A stretch of DNA of 64,000 nt from Burkholderia sp. BCC1644 (GTDB taxonomy: Bacteria; Pseudomonadota; Gammaproteobacteria; Burkholderiales; Burkholderiaceae): contig NZ_CADFEI010000029.1 of the NCBI RefSeq assembly GCF_902833225.1, positions 16,166 through 80,165 of the forward strand. The letters are read 5' to 3'. The notes under the pieces are model-generated. The model worked only from the letters and a program-made list of their open reading frames with translations. It was not told the DNA's origin and searched no databases. A program made the position numbers and the translations under genes. Of this stretch, positions 1-9,408 are shown in pieces. Position 1 is the first letter of the stretch, and every line of letters begins with the position of its first letter.

Positions 1-1
1 C

Positions 2-334
2 TCGATCGTCGGCTGGCAATGCGATCCGCAGGCGTGCCTGAGCGACGACGATCGCGCGTACTGGGTGTCGCTGGGCGCGACGTTCGTTCAGGTCAGCCGC
101 TCGCGCAGCGGGACGGGCCGCGAACGGCGAATGGCCAGCGCCCACGGCAGCACGTGCGTCGAGGACGTCGACAACGCGCTGGCGGACTGGTTCGACCGGC
201 ATGCCGGCCCGCTCGTGGTGGTGCGCCCCGATCGCTACGTGGCGGCGCAGACGGATGCGGTGGGCATGGCCCGCGTGACCGCGGCCTTTCAGGCGTTCGC
301 GCCGCGGCAACCGGAGGAAGCGCATGTTTGTTGA
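2..334 (+). CDS. C-terminal end of an FAD-dependent aromatic monooxygenase (MhpA-like), cut by the window edge
   Basis: An open frame enters from the left edge (first complete codon at base 2) and stops at 334. The visible ~110 residues resemble the end of 3-(3-hydroxyphenyl)propionate hydroxylase-type flavoprotein monooxygenases: a glycine-containing WVSLGATF-like stretch, then the typical VVVRPDRYVAA segment, which in this family forms the last strand-helix of the thioredoxin-like C-terminal domain. The FAD and NAD(P)H domains lie outside the window, so the substrate cannot be judged. The stop overlaps the start of the following NIPSNAP gene by 11 bases, indicating one transcript. Family assignment is from recognised C-terminal sequence only. 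Confidence 0.6.
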   Translation, partial: SIVGWQCDPQACLSDDDRAYWVSLGATFVQVSRSRSGTGRERRMASAHGSTCVEDVDNALADWFDRHAGPLVVVRPDRYVAAQTDAVGMARVTAAFQAFAPRQPEEAHVC

Positions 335-656
335 GCAACGCACCTATACGCTGGTGCCCGGCGGCGTCGCCGAATATCTGCGACTGTATGCGGAATGCGG
401 ACGCGCCGCGCAGGAGCAGGCGCTCGGCACGATGGTCGGCTGTTTCGCGACGGAAGTCGGGCCGCTGAACCAACTCGTCTATCTGTGGGCGTTCGATTCG
501 CTGGACGATCGCGCGCGGCGCCGTGCCGTATTGATGGCCGACCCCGGGTTCAAGGCGTTTCGCGGCCAGGTCCGGCATCTGCTCGTCCGGCAGGAAAACC
601 AGATTCTCCGGCAGGAAATCGGCGGCCTGTTGCGTGCGCCGAGCCAGGCCGCGTGA
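324..656 (+). CDS. NIPSNAP family protein
   Basis: A 110-residue protein beginning MFVEQRTYTL, the usual opening of bacterial NIPSNAP/ferredoxin-like alpha-beta barrel proteins, followed by a conserved body ending in a helix with NQILRQEIGG. Length fits a single NIPSNAP domain. The ATG at 324 has GGAGGAAG 5-10 bases upstream and lies inside the end of the monooxygenase gene, so the two are translationally coupled. These small proteins recur in aromatic and amine catabolic operons, but their biochemical role is usually not established; no catalytic residues can be named here. It is followed 54 bases later by an aldehyde dehydrogenase on the same strand. Confidence 0.75.
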   Translation: MFVEQRTYTLVPGGVAEYLRLYAECGRAAQEQALGTMVGCFATEVGPLNQLVYLWAFDSLDDRARRRAVLMADPGFKAFRGQVRHLLVRQENQILRQEIGGLLRAPSQAA

Positions 657-710
657 TGCGATCGTCGCACCGTCCGCGCCCATCGTGCAGTCTCTACCGA
701 GGTATCCGTC

Positions 711-2192
711 TTGATTCCGTTCACGCCGCTGACTTCCCGCATGGCACCTGATGCGCAACGCGATTACGCGCCGCTCCACCTGTATATCGATGGCCGGTTC
801 CTGCAGGCCGACGGCCGGCGCACGCAGCCCGTTCTCGATCCGGGAACCGGCGCCGTGCTCGGCGAATTGCCGCATGCGACACCGGACGATATCGACGCCG
901 CGGTGAACGCTGCGCATCGCGCATTCGCGGCATGGCGGCGCGAGTCGCCGCTCGCGCGCTCGGACATCCTGCGTCGTGCCGCAGCGCTCGTGCGCGAGTG
1001 TGCCGAAGCCATCGGCCGCCACATCACGATGGACCAGGGCAAGCCGCTGCGCGAGGCGATCGCCGAGGTCGTGTCGTCCGCCGAACAGCTCGAATGGCAT
1101 GCGGAGGAGGGGCGTCGCACTTACGGCCGCGTCATTCCGGCGCGCTCCCCGGACGTCGCGCAGACGGTGCTGCGGGAACCGATTGGCGTGTGCGCGGCGT
1201 TCTCGCCGTGGAATTTCCCGTTCAGCCAGGCGATGCACAAGATCGCGGCCGCGTTGGCGTCGGGGTGCACGCTGGTGCTGAAAGGGCCCGAGGAATCGCC
1301 GAGCGCGATAGTTGCGCTCGCGCACATCTTCCACGATGCCGGGTTGCCCGCGGGCTGCCTGAATATCGTCTGGGGCGTGCCGGGCGAAGTGTCGACGCGG
1401 CTGATCGAGTCGCCGCTGGTGCGCAAGATCTCGTTCACCGGTTCGGTGCCGGTCGGCAAGCAATTGGCGGCACTTGCCGCGTCGCACATGAAGCGCATGA
1501 CCATGGAGCTGGGCGGGCATGCGCCGGTGCTCGTCTGCGCGGACGCGGACATCGAACGCGCCGCGACGATGCTGGCCGCGTACAAGTTTCGCAATGCCGG
1601 GCAGGTGTGTGTATCGCCGACGCGGTTCTTCGTGCAGCTCCCGGTGTTCGAACGGTTCGTCGCCGCGTATCTCGACGCGGTCGGTACGATCCGCGTCGGC
1701 TACGGTCTGGAAGACGGGACCACGATGGGGCCGCTCGCGCATGCGCGACGCGTGTCCGAGATCGACGCATTCGTCGCCGATGCAAAGGCAAAAGGCGCGG
1801 AGATCGCCGCGGGCGGAACGCGCTTGCCGGGGCCGGGGCACTTTTTCGCGCCGACGGTCGTGCTGGACCCGGCGCGCGAGTCGCGCCTGATGAACGACGA
1901 GCCGTTCGGCCCGATCGTCGGGATCGTGCCATTCGACGAACTCGACGATGCGATCGCCGAGGCCAACCGCTTGCCGTTCGGCCTCGCGTCTTACGCGTTC
2001 ACCGCTTCGGCGCGCAACGCGCACCGGATCGGCCGCACGCTCGAAGCCGGCATGGTCAACATCAATCACTTCGGGATGGGTCCGGCGGAGATCCCGTTCG
2101 GCGGCGTGAAGGACAGCGGTTTCGGCAGCGAGGGAGGCACGGAGACGTTCGACGGTTACCTGGTCACCAAATTCATCACGCAGATGAATTGA
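711..2192 (+). CDS. NAD(P)-dependent aldehyde dehydrogenase (succinate-semialdehyde dehydrogenase-like)
   Basis: A 493-residue ALDH superfamily enzyme oxidising an aldehyde to a carboxylate with NAD(P)+ in the cytosol. Visible landmarks: cofactor-site FSPWNFPFSQ, LKGPEESPSA, the FTGSVPVG loop, catalytic Glu266 in MELGGHAP and nucleophile Cys300 in GQVCVSP. The family closest by feel is the semialdehyde dehydrogenase (GabD/class I) branch; the true substrate is unknown. Start: a TTG at 711 has GAGG eight bases upstream; the next ATG (741) has no obvious ribosome binding site, so TTG is preferred. It lies downstream of the monooxygenase and NIPSNAP genes and is probably co-transcribed with them, convergent with the IclR regulator. 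Confidence 0.85.
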   Translation: MIPFTPLTSRMAPDAQRDYAPLHLYIDGRFLQADGRRTQPVLDPGTGAVLGELPHATPDDIDAAVNAAHRAFAAWRRESPLARSDILRRAAALVRECAEAIGRHITMDQGKPLREAIAEVVSSAEQLEWHAEEGRRTYGRVIPARSPDVAQTVLREPIGVCAAFSPWNFPFSQAMHKIAAALASGCTLVLKGPEESPSAIVALAHIFHDAGLPAGCLNIVWGVPGEVSTRLIESPLVRKISFTGSVPVGKQLAALAASHMKRMTMELGGHAPVLVCADADIERAATMLAAYKFRNAGQVCVSPTRFFVQLPVFERFVAAYLDAVGTIRVGYGLEDGTTMGPLAHARRVSEIDAFVADAKAKGAEIAAGGTRLPGPGHFFAPTVVLDPARESRLMNDEPFGPIVGIVPFDELDDAIAEANRLPFGLASYAFTASARNAHRIGRTLEAGMVNINHFGMGPAEIPFGGVKDSGFGSEGGTETFDGYLVTKFITQMN

Positions 2193-2230
2193 CGGTGTGC
2201 GCGGCGTCGTTTGCGACGCCGCGCGAATGC

Positions 2231-2959
2231 TCAGGTGGCTGCGCCGATCTGGGCGGTGGCGTCGATCAGGAGCTTGCCGAGCACGTGCTCGTCGAACAGC
2301 GCGAAGTGTTCGGCGCGAAAGACCAGCGACAGGCTGCTGTTGATTTCGCCGCTGCTGGCGGTGCGAATCGGTGCGGCGATGCCGACGAAGCCTTCGTCGA
2401 GCTCGCCGCGCGAGATCCAGTATCCCGCGTCGGCGATCTGCTGGCAGGCGCGCCAGAACTGCGTCCAGTCGGACGCGAACTCGCCGAGTTCTGTGTTGTG
2501 CCGGTCGTGCAGGCGTTTCAGGCGCGCGCGCGACATCGCGGCCACGATCACTTTCGACGACGCGCCCTGGAACAGCGGCATGATGCGGCCGCGGCCGAAG
2601 CCCAGTTGCAGGTTCTCGGCGCCGCTTTCGTGCATCACGTTGATGATCTGCTCGTCGAACAGCGTCGACACGAGCGCATCGCCGCCGGTGACCTGAACCA
2701 GTTTCTGGATCACGGGTTTCGCGGCGGTGAGCGTCGGGTCCGACTGCCGCATGTTGTAGTCGAGATGGATGATGCGCGGGCCCAGCGTATAGCGGCCGTT
2801 GCTGCTGACGAGCAGGCCGACGGAGGCCAGTTCCTTCACGTAGCGGTAGCACGTGGTCCGCGAAAAGCCCATGAGCTCGGCGATCTCCTCGGCCGTCATC
2901 GACGTCGCGGACGAAGAGAAGACGTCGAGGATGGACAGCATTTTGGTGAGGCTCGACAT
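2231..2959 (-). CDS. IclR family transcriptional regulator
   Basis: A 242-residue regulator with an N-terminal winged helix-turn-helix (residues ~5-60, with SMTAEEIAELMGFSRTTCYRYVKEL as recognition region) and a C-terminal effector-binding GAF-like domain (IclR_C; residues ~75-240, with the LFDEQIINVMHE and GFVGIAAPI stretches typical of the family). It binds DNA in response to a small catabolic effector. Transcribed towards the aldehyde dehydrogenase and divergently from the porin gene starting at 3273, so the 310-bp gap 2960-3272 should hold both promoters and its operator. Likely local target: the aromatic/aldehyde genes or the porin (inference). Confidence 0.9.
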   Translation of the reverse strand: MSSLTKMLSILDVFSSSATSMTAEEIAELMGFSRTTCYRYVKELASVGLLVSSNGRYTLGPRIIHLDYNMRQSDPTLTAAKPVIQKLVQVTGGDALVSTLFDEQIINVMHESGAENLQLGFGRGRIMPLFQGASSKVIVAAMSRARLKRLHDRHNTELGEFASDWTQFWRACQQIADAGYWISRGELDEGFVGIAAPIRTASSGEINSSLSLVFRAEHFALFDEHVLGKLLIDATAQIGAAT

Positions 2960-3272
2960 GGCGTGATCCGGGATTCAGGCGGCTTGCGGCAATGGAACGA
3001 GAAGATCGGCAGCGGTTCGGGCAGCCGGGCTGCGGCACGAATGCGGCAGCGGCGACGACAGGGCCGTAGTCTAACTTAAGTCGCGCACGCGGCTACCGGA
3101 TTCGCGTCAACGAAAGTGCGGGACGCAGGTCGGCAGCGGAACGGCGAATCCTGCCGCCTTCAATCGATATGGAATCCTATGTTGATGCGGCGAATCATGC
3201 CGAATCGATGCCACCTGCATGCCGGTCGGTTCGCAAGCGCATCGGCCGGAAAAATTTGATGAGGAGAAGCAG

Positions 3273-4328
3273 ATGAAAGTGTGGTTCCGAATGTTGGCAT
3301 TGTGCGGTTGCGGTGCCGTTGCACCGACGTTCGCGCAATCGAGCGTGACGCTCTACGGTTCGCTGGACACCGGCGTGACCTATACGAGCGACGTGGCGTC
3401 CGCGCCGCGCGGCGGCCGTCAGCTCGCGCTGCAGGCGGGCGTGGCGCGCAACGACGTGTGGGGCTTGACGGGCAGGGAGGATCTCGGCGGCGCCAACTTC
3501 GCCGTGTTCCGGCTCGAAAGCCAGTTCCAGACGTCGGACGGCGCGCTGACCGTGCCGGGCTCCGCATTCAGTTCGCAAGCGTACGTCGGCCTCGGCGGCG
3601 ACTGGGGCACCGTGACGCTCGGGCGCCAGTTCGATTTCGTCGGCGATCTGATGCCGGCCTTCGCGGTCGGCGCGAACACGCCGGCCGGCCTGCTCGCATG
3701 GGGGCTGCCGGCGAATGCGTCGGCAGGCGGCGCGCTCGACAACCGCGTGTGGGGCGTCCAGGTGAACAATGCGGTGAAGTACGTGAGTCCGATCTTCGGC
3801 GGCGTGTCGTTCGGCGGCGTGTGGGGGTTCGGCAACGTGCCCGGCACGGTCGCGCGCAGCAGCGTGCAGAGCGCGATGCTGTCCTACACGCAGGGCGCGT
3901 TCAGCGCCGCGCTCGCTTATTTCGGCCAGCACGACGTGACCGCCGGCGGCAATCTTCGCAACTTCTCGGGCGGGGCCGGCTACAACTTCGGCCGGTTCCG
4001 CGTCTTCGGCATGGTGTCGGACGTACGGATCGGCGCCGCCGCACCGCTGCGGGCAACCACCTACGACGGCGGGCTGACCTATGCGCTCACGCCGTCGTTG
4101 CAGCTGGGCGGCGGTTTCCAGTTCCAGCAGCGCGGCGGCGACGTCGGCTCGGCCAACCAGGTCACGCTGAGCGCCGACTATTCGCTGTCGAAGCGTACCG
4201 GCCTGTACGCGGTGTTCGCACGCGGGCACGACAGCGCTTACGACGCCCAGGTGGAAGCCGCGCTCGGCGGGGCGGCGGCCGGCTCGACGCAGACCGCGGT
4301 TCGCGTCGGGGTGCGGCATCAGTTCTGA
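3273..4328 (+). CDS. Gram-negative porin (Burkholderia OmpC-like, Porin_4 family)
   Basis: An outer-membrane general-diffusion porin of about 351 residues. The protein opens with MKVWFRMLAL and a signal peptide ending FAQ, then SSVTLYGSLDTG, the first beta strand typical of beta-proteobacterial trimeric porins; it ends in the terminal aromatic motif RVGVRHQF that the BAM machinery recognises. PEXA-like loop sequence and repeated amphipathic strands are visible through the body. I prefer the ATG at 3273 (GAGGAG 7-12 bases upstream, immediately preceding the signal peptide) over an upstream ATG at 3219 that would add a non-signal extension. It diverges from the IclR gene and converges on another porin 60 bp away. 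Confidence 0.92.
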   Translation: MKVWFRMLALCGCGAVAPTFAQSSVTLYGSLDTGVTYTSDVASAPRGGRQLALQAGVARNDVWGLTGREDLGGANFAVFRLESQFQTSDGALTVPGSAFSSQAYVGLGGDWGTVTLGRQFDFVGDLMPAFAVGANTPAGLLAWGLPANASAGGALDNRVWGVQVNNAVKYVSPIFGGVSFGGVWGFGNVPGTVARSSVQSAMLSYTQGAFSAALAYFGQHDVTAGGNLRNFSGGAGYNFGRFRVFGMVSDVRIGAAAPLRATTYDGGLTYALTPSLQLGGGFQFQQRGGDVGSANQVTLSADYSLSKRTGLYAVFARGHDSAYDAQVEAALGGAAAGSTQTAVRVGVRHQF

Positions 4329-4387
4329 CGGTACGGGAAAACACGAGCTGCCGCGCATGCCGCGCGCCGGCCCGTGTGCCGCCGCCA

Positions 4388-5536
4388 TCAGAACCGATGC
4401 ATCATCCCGACGCGCAACGCCAGCTGATTGCGGCCCGACGATTGCCCGGCGGTGCCGAGCACGTGCGCGTAGTCGAAGTCGGTGCCGGTGTTGCCGGTCG
4501 CATGCTGGTACGCACCCTGGATGTAGGTCGAGGTCCGCTTGCTGAGGTCGTAGTCGAGCATCATCGACACCTGGTGCCAGCTCGGCGACGCATCGCCCGC
4601 CGCGGTCGCGACATGCGCGCGCGTGTACGTATAGGCGGCGCCGAACCAGCAGTCAGGCCGGAAGAAATACTGGCCGTTGACCTCGAAGTTGTCGAATTTC
4701 CACGCGTTCTGCGAGCCCGCCGACGGCTGGTTCGCGAAGTAGATATTCGATTCGGGGCTGTACACGTCGACGTGCGAATACGCGGCGGACAGCGTCAGCT
4801 TGTCGCTGAACTTGTAGGACGCGCCGGCATCGATGGTCTGCTGCGAGCGGCCGCTGAAGACCGTATCGTCGCTCGACAATGCGCCGCTCGCGGTCGCGCC
4901 GCCGTTGTTCGCCTTCAGGTACGCGACGGCGGCGGAGAACGCGCCCATCTGGTACTGCAGCGCGGCGCTGTACACCCGGTTCCGCGCAAAGCCGCCCGCC
5001 TGGTTCGACAGGCCGTAGAGCACTTCGCCCTTGAAGCCGGCGTACGTGGGCGACACGTACTTGACGCTGTTCTGGATGCGGTAGTCCCAGTCGGCATTGT
5101 CGTTGTCGTACGGGTGCGCGCCGAAGTCGCCAAGCCAGTTTCCGGTGGCCGTGAAGGTGCTCCACATGTCGAGCGTGGGATCGTACTGGCGGCCGAACGT
5201 GAGCGTGCCGAACCGGTCGGAATCGAGCCCGACATACGCCTGCCTGCCGAACATCCGCGACGTCACGCCGAGCGCGCCCGTGCTCGCGTTGAAGCCGTTT
5301 TCGAGCTGGAACAGCGCCCTCAGCCCGCCGCCGAGGTCTTCCGTGCCTTTCAGCCCCCAGTTGCTGCCGACGGTGTCGCCGCTGACCATCTGGTAGGCCT
5401 TGCTGCCGCCCGCGTTGCTCGTGAAATTGATGCCTTCGTCGATCAACCCGTAAAGCGTCACGGTACTCTGCGCGTGCGCCGTCAGGCTGAAGCCCATCGC
5501 GCCGGCGGCCGATACGGCCGCAATCATCTTCTTCAT
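4388..5536 (-). CDS. Gram-negative porin (second copy, Porin_4 family)
   Basis: A 382-residue outer-membrane porin. The ATG at 5536 follows a GGAG site (CCTGGAGATCGACG) and begins a lysine-rich signal peptide (MKKMIAAVSAAG) ending AHAQ, then STVTLYGLIDEG, the first beta strand. The C-terminus LRVGMMHRF carries the terminal Phe sorting signal. It is a distant paralogue of the convergent neighbour at 3273-4328, not a recent duplicate. An open frame continues upstream without stop into the cytochrome b gene region, but that extension lacks a signal sequence and is a shadow. Presumably it serves uptake of the substrate handled by the nearby amine/aldehyde genes (inference). Confidence 0.92.
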   Translation of the reverse strand: MKKMIAAVSAAGAMGFSLTAHAQSTVTLYGLIDEGINFTSNAGGSKAYQMVSGDTVGSNWGLKGTEDLGGGLRALFQLENGFNASTGALGVTSRMFGRQAYVGLDSDRFGTLTFGRQYDPTLDMWSTFTATGNWLGDFGAHPYDNDNADWDYRIQNSVKYVSPTYAGFKGEVLYGLSNQAGGFARNRVYSAALQYQMGAFSAAVAYLKANNGGATASGALSSDDTVFSGRSQQTIDAGASYKFSDKLTLSAAYSHVDVYSPESNIYFANQPSAGSQNAWKFDNFEVNGQYFFRPDCWFGAAYTYTRAHVATAAGDASPSWHQVSMMLDYDLSKRTSTYIQGAYQHATGNTGTDFDYAHVLGTAGQSSGRNQLALRVGMMHRF

Positions 5537-5730
5537 CGTCGATCTCCAGGTGAGGGCCGGTAGGGCCGTGCGGTGCCGCTTTCGATGGCGTGCGGGAACA
5601 CCGGACGCTCGAAACGGCCCGTCTGTAGTTAGTAAAACGAAATATTGGAAATGAAAGAAACCGGGCCGCCGTGGTCGAGCGCCCCGAACGCGGAGCGTCG
5701 CCGGGACCGCGGCCCTGTATTGGCGCAGCG

Positions 5731-6294
5731 TTACAGCATGCGCCGCAACACGTCGTTTTCGCGGTTCGAGTCGAAGAACCGGTGTTTCAGCGCGGCGAGG
5801 ATATGCAGGACGACGAGCGCAAGCAGCGTGTAGGCCAGCGTCTTGTGCAGCCACTGGAATGCCTCGAACCAGTGGTCGTTCTTCGGCAGCAGCTCGGGCA
5901 CGCGGAAAAAGAAGAACGGCACGCCGTCGCTTTGCGTATACGTGCTGGACATCGAATAACCCATCAGCGGCACGATGATCGCCAGCGCATACAGCAGGTA
6001 GTGCGCGATCTTGGCGAGCTTCCGGTCCAGCCTCGGCAGGCTCGACGGCAGCGGCGGCAGCGGCTTCATCGAGCGAATCGCCAGCTGCGTCAGCACCACC
6101 AGCAGCGTGAGCACGCCGAACTCCTTGTGGGTCGGGTAGTACCAGTCGAACTTGGCCGGCAGGTTGTCGTCGAGCCGGACCATGGTCCATCCGGTCCACA
6201 GCTGCGCGCCGATCAGGATCGCCCTGACCCAGTGAAGCAGCCGAAGCGCGAGCGGGTATTTCTCGATCGTGAATGCAATGGCCTGGTTTTCCAT
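5731..6294 (-). CDS. Cytochrome b561 family membrane protein
   Basis: A 187-residue integral membrane protein with four hydrophobic segments (residues ~15-35, ~48-68, ~90-112, ~145-170) and histidines positioned as in diheme cytochrome b561 (RLLHWVRA, PTHKEFG, KIAHYLLYA, WLHKTLAY and VLHILAALKH). Such proteins pass electrons between the quinone pool and periplasmic partners. It ends with the RHRFFD/N-like tail usual in this family. It sits between the aminotransferase (6443-7807) and a porin, all on the minus strand; whether it is co-transcribed is uncertain since gaps are about 150-190 bp. Confidence 0.88.
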   Translation of the reverse strand: MENQAIAFTIEKYPLALRLLHWVRAILIGAQLWTGWTMVRLDDNLPAKFDWYYPTHKEFGVLTLLVVLTQLAIRSMKPLPPLPSSLPRLDRKLAKIAHYLLYALAIIVPLMGYSMSSTYTQSDGVPFFFFRVPELLPKNDHWFEAFQWLHKTLAYTLLALVVLHILAALKHRFFDSNRENDVLRRML

Positions 6295-6442
6295 TTGGCT
6301 TGTGTTCCTTGAAAGCGAAATTGCGACAGGCGGGATGCCGATCGTCGACTTCGACGTCCCGCGGCGATCTTCGTCGAACCGAGGCCGGATCGCGGCGCAC
6401 GAACCTTCGACGAAAAGTCCGTGCGCCCGTCTGTCCGTGCGC

Positions 6443-7807
6443 TCAGGCGATCGATTGCGAATCCGCGCAGCACTCCTGCAGCGCCTCGCGCAGCGTTACC
6501 GCGATGAAGTCGGCCTCGTCCTGCTTGAGCGTCAGCGGCGGCGACATCACGACCTTGTTGGCGATCGCGCGGACCAGGACGCCGCGCTTGCGCGCGGCAT
6601 CGGCCACGCGCGCGGCGAAGCCCTTGCCCGGATCGAGCGGCGTGCGGCTGGCCTTGTCGGTCACGAGATCGAGCGCCAGCATCAGCCCCTTGCCGCGGAC
6701 GTCGCCGACGGTCTCGAAATCGGCCTTCAGCGGCAGCAGATGCTCGAGCAGGCGCTGGCCCACCCGTGCCGCATTGCCCGGCAGATCCTCGGCTTCGACG
6801 ATGTCGAGCACCGCGAGCGACGCGGCGCACGCGAGCGGATGGCCGCTGTACGTATAGCCGTGCATGACCATGTGCGAGAAGCCCGCGCCATGTTCGATCG
6901 CCTGCGCGATGCGGCCGTTGTACAGCGTCGCGCCGAGCGGCACGTAGCCGGCGGAAATGCCCTTGGCGACGCACAGGATGTCGGCGGTGACGCCCCAGCC
7001 GCGGCTGCCGAGCAGGCTGCCGGTGCGGCCGAAACCGGTGACCACCTCGTCGGCGATCAGCAGGATGCCGTTGCGGTCGCACACGGCGCGCACGCGCGCC
7101 CAGTAGTCGGCGGGCGGGACGATCAGGCCGCCCGCGCCCTGCACCGGTTCGGCGACGAACGCGGCGATGGTCTGCGGGCCATGGAACGCGATCGTTTCCT
7201 CGAGCTGCCGGATGCAATGCTCGACGAGTTGCAGCGGATCGTCGCAGTTCCACGGGTTGCGATAGAGCCACGGGGTGTCGAGCAGCACGCAGCCGGGCAG
7301 CAGCGGGCCGTGATTGTAATGGTAGACACCGTTGCCGCCGATCGACGTGCCGCCGACGTGCACGCCGTGATAACCGTTGCGCAGCGACAGGAATTTCGTG
7401 CGCGACGGCTCGCCCGCGGCGACCCAGTACTGGCGCGCCATCTTGAGCGCGGTCTCGACCGCGTCGGAACCGCCGCTGCCGAACATCACCCGCTGCATGT
7501 CCTCCTGCGCGAACATCGCGCACAGGCGGTCGGCCAGGTCGTACACGCGCGGATGGGCGACGCCGTCGAAGGTCTGGTAGTAGGAAAGCTCGTCCATCTG
7601 GCGGGCGATCGCGGCCTTCACTTCCGGCCGGTTGTGGCCGACGTTGACGTTCCACAGCCCGCCGACGCCGTCGAGCATGCGGTGGCCCTCGACGTCGTAC
7701 ACGTAGTTGCCGTCGCCGCGCTCGATGATCACGGTGGGGGTTGTATGGCCGGCGGCCGCCGAGCTCATCGGGTGCCAGAATCGCTTTTGTCGCTTTTGGT
7801 AGTCCAT
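6443..7807 (-). CDS. Class III (omega) aminotransferase, PLP-dependent
   Basis: A 454-residue fold-type I PLP enzyme transferring the amino group of an omega-amine or amino acid to pyruvate or a 2-oxoacid. Visible: N-terminal WHPMSS, substrate/cofactor residues in GSGGSDAVETALK, NGYHG, the DEVVTGFGR aspartate that binds the PLP nitrogen, and the Schiff-base lysine Lys282 in CVAKGISAGY. Length matches the putrescine-pyruvate/beta-alanine-pyruvate transaminase group. The ATG at 7807 is preceded by GAGAG; it lies 55 bp downstream of the aldehyde dehydrogenase gene, so the two probably form an operon in which the amine is converted to an aldehyde and then to the acid. Confidence 0.9.
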   Translation of the reverse strand: MDYQKRQKRFWHPMSSAAAGHTTPTVIIERGDGNYVYDVEGHRMLDGVGGLWNVNVGHNRPEVKAAIARQMDELSYYQTFDGVAHPRVYDLADRLCAMFAQEDMQRVMFGSGGSDAVETALKMARQYWVAAGEPSRTKFLSLRNGYHGVHVGGTSIGGNGVYHYNHGPLLPGCVLLDTPWLYRNPWNCDDPLQLVEHCIRQLEETIAFHGPQTIAAFVAEPVQGAGGLIVPPADYWARVRAVCDRNGILLIADEVVTGFGRTGSLLGSRGWGVTADILCVAKGISAGYVPLGATLYNGRIAQAIEHGAGFSHMVMHGYTYSGHPLACAASLAVLDIVEAEDLPGNAARVGQRLLEHLLPLKADFETVGDVRGKGLMLALDLVTDKASRTPLDPGKGFAARVADAARKRGVLVRAIANKVVMSPPLTLKQDEADFIAVTLREALQECCADSQSIA

Positions 7808-7862
7808 GGTAGTTCTCTCACGAAGTGCTTGAACACAGTGCGGCGCGACGTGCGCCGCGGGA

Positions 7863-9308
7863 TCACAGGGCTGCGGTGATGATCTTTTCCTCGAGGTACG
7901 AATCGAGCGCGGCCTTCGACAGGTCGCGGCCGATCCCGCTCTGCTTGGTGCCGCCCCACGGCAGGCGTGCGTCGATCGGGCTCCATGCATTGATCGCGAC
8001 GGCGCCGACGTCGAGCCGCTCGGCGACGCGGTGCGCGGTGCCGACGTCCTGCGTCCAGACCGACGCGGACAGGCCGAACGGCGTGTCGTTGGCGATGCGG
8101 ACCGCGTCGTCCTCGGTGTCGAACGGCATGACCATGCCGACCGGGCCGAACACTTCTTCACGGGCGATCCGCATGTCCGGATGCACGCCGCCGAGAATCG
8201 TCGGGCGCATGAAGCAGCCGCGCGGCGGCACCTGTTCGTCGCCGGCGAGCAGGATCGCGCCTTCGGCGAGCGCGCCTTCGACGTGCGCACGCACGCGCGC
8301 GAGGTGGCGCGGGTTGATGAGCGCGCCCATTTGCACGCCGGGCTCCGACGGCGGGCCGACGCGGATCGCGCGGGTGGCGTCGGCGAGGCGCTCTTCGAGT
8401 GCACCGGCGATCGAGCGGTGCGCGAGCACGCGCGAGCCGGCCGCGCATGTCTGCCCCTGGTTCGCGAACATGCCGGCCATCAGCGACGGGATCGCGCGGT
8501 CGAGATCGGCATCCGCGAACACGATCTGCGCGGCCTTGCCGCCGAGTTCGAGCGTGACGCGCTTGAAGGTCTTGGCTGCTGCGCCCGCGATCGCACGGCC
8601 GACTTCGGTGCTGCCGGTGAAGCTGATCTTGCTCACGAGCGGGTGCGTGACCAGCGCGGCGCCGACTTCCGAACCGATGCCGTGGACGATGTTCACGACC
8701 CCGGCGGGCAGGCCGGCTTCGCAGACGAGTTCGCCGAGCCGCGACAGCGCCAGCGGCGTGTCCTCCGACGGCTTGATGACCACCGGGCAGCCGGCCGCGA
8801 GCGCCGGTGCAAGTTTCCACACGGCGATCATCAGCGGCGCGTTCCACGGGATGATCTGAGCGGCGACACCCACCGGCGCCCGGCGCGTGTAGCTGAGCGT
8901 CGGGCGGCCCATGAAGCCGTCGGTCGGAATCGTGCGGCCCTCGAGCTTGTCGGCCCAGCCGGCGAAGTAGCGCAGCGTGTCGATGCTCATCGGGAGGTCC
9001 ATCATGCGCATCTCGGCAAGCGGACGGCCTTGTTCGGCGGCCAGGAGTTCGGCCAGCGCATCGCTGTCGCGCTCGACCAGGTCCGCCAGCCGAAGCAGCC
9101 AGCGGGCCCGGGCCGATCCGCCCGCGCGCGCCCATGCGTCGTCGTGCAGTGCGCCGTGTGCGGCGCGCACCGCGCGATCGACGTCTTCGGCGCTCGACGC
9201 GGGCACGGCGGCGACATAGTCGCCGGTCGCCGGCGCCAGCTTTTCGAAGGTGCGGCCGGCAGACGCATCGCAATGCCGGCCGCCGATCAGGTTCTGAATT
9301 TTCATCAT
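7863..9308 (-). CDS. NAD-dependent aldehyde dehydrogenase
   Basis: A 481-residue ALDH. Cofactor motif IIPWNAPLM, KPSEDTPLAL, FTGSTEVGR, catalytic Glu254 (LELGGKAAQ) and Cys288 (GQTCAAGS) are all present, as is the C-terminal LPWGGTKQSGIGRDL. The start is taken at ATG 9308 (an adjacent ATG at 9305 is equally possible; an upstream TTG at 9326 lacks a ribosome site). It precedes the aminotransferase by 55 bp and probably oxidises the aldehyde that enzyme makes. About 115 bp upstream is one copy of a 33-bp repeat shared with the permease promoter, which suggests control by the AraC regulator at 11294-12238. Confidence 0.9.
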   Translation of the reverse strand: MMKIQNLIGGRHCDASAGRTFEKLAPATGDYVAAVPASSAEDVDRAVRAAHGALHDDAWARAGGSARARWLLRLADLVERDSDALAELLAAEQGRPLAEMRMMDLPMSIDTLRYFAGWADKLEGRTIPTDGFMGRPTLSYTRRAPVGVAAQIIPWNAPLMIAVWKLAPALAAGCPVVIKPSEDTPLALSRLGELVCEAGLPAGVVNIVHGIGSEVGAALVTHPLVSKISFTGSTEVGRAIAGAAAKTFKRVTLELGGKAAQIVFADADLDRAIPSLMAGMFANQGQTCAAGSRVLAHRSIAGALEERLADATRAIRVGPPSEPGVQMGALINPRHLARVRAHVEGALAEGAILLAGDEQVPPRGCFMRPTILGGVHPDMRIAREEVFGPVGMVMPFDTEDDAVRIANDTPFGLSASVWTQDVGTAHRVAERLDVGAVAINAWSPIDARLPWGGTKQSGIGRDLSKAALDSYLEEKIITAAL

Positions 9309-9408
9309 GGTGTCCGTAATTCCCAAGGGCGAATCGTCGGGCCGGGCCGGTCGAGGCGATGGTGGCTGTCACGGCCCGGCTTCAACGTCGGATCCACTGT
9401 ATGTCGAT

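Noticed and set aside
93..3038. Very long open frame (981 codons) on the minus strand, and a 715-codon frame at 932-3079 on the plus strand
   Set aside because: Both are arginine-rich shadows of the aldehyde dehydrogenase and IclR genes caused by high GC; no domains.
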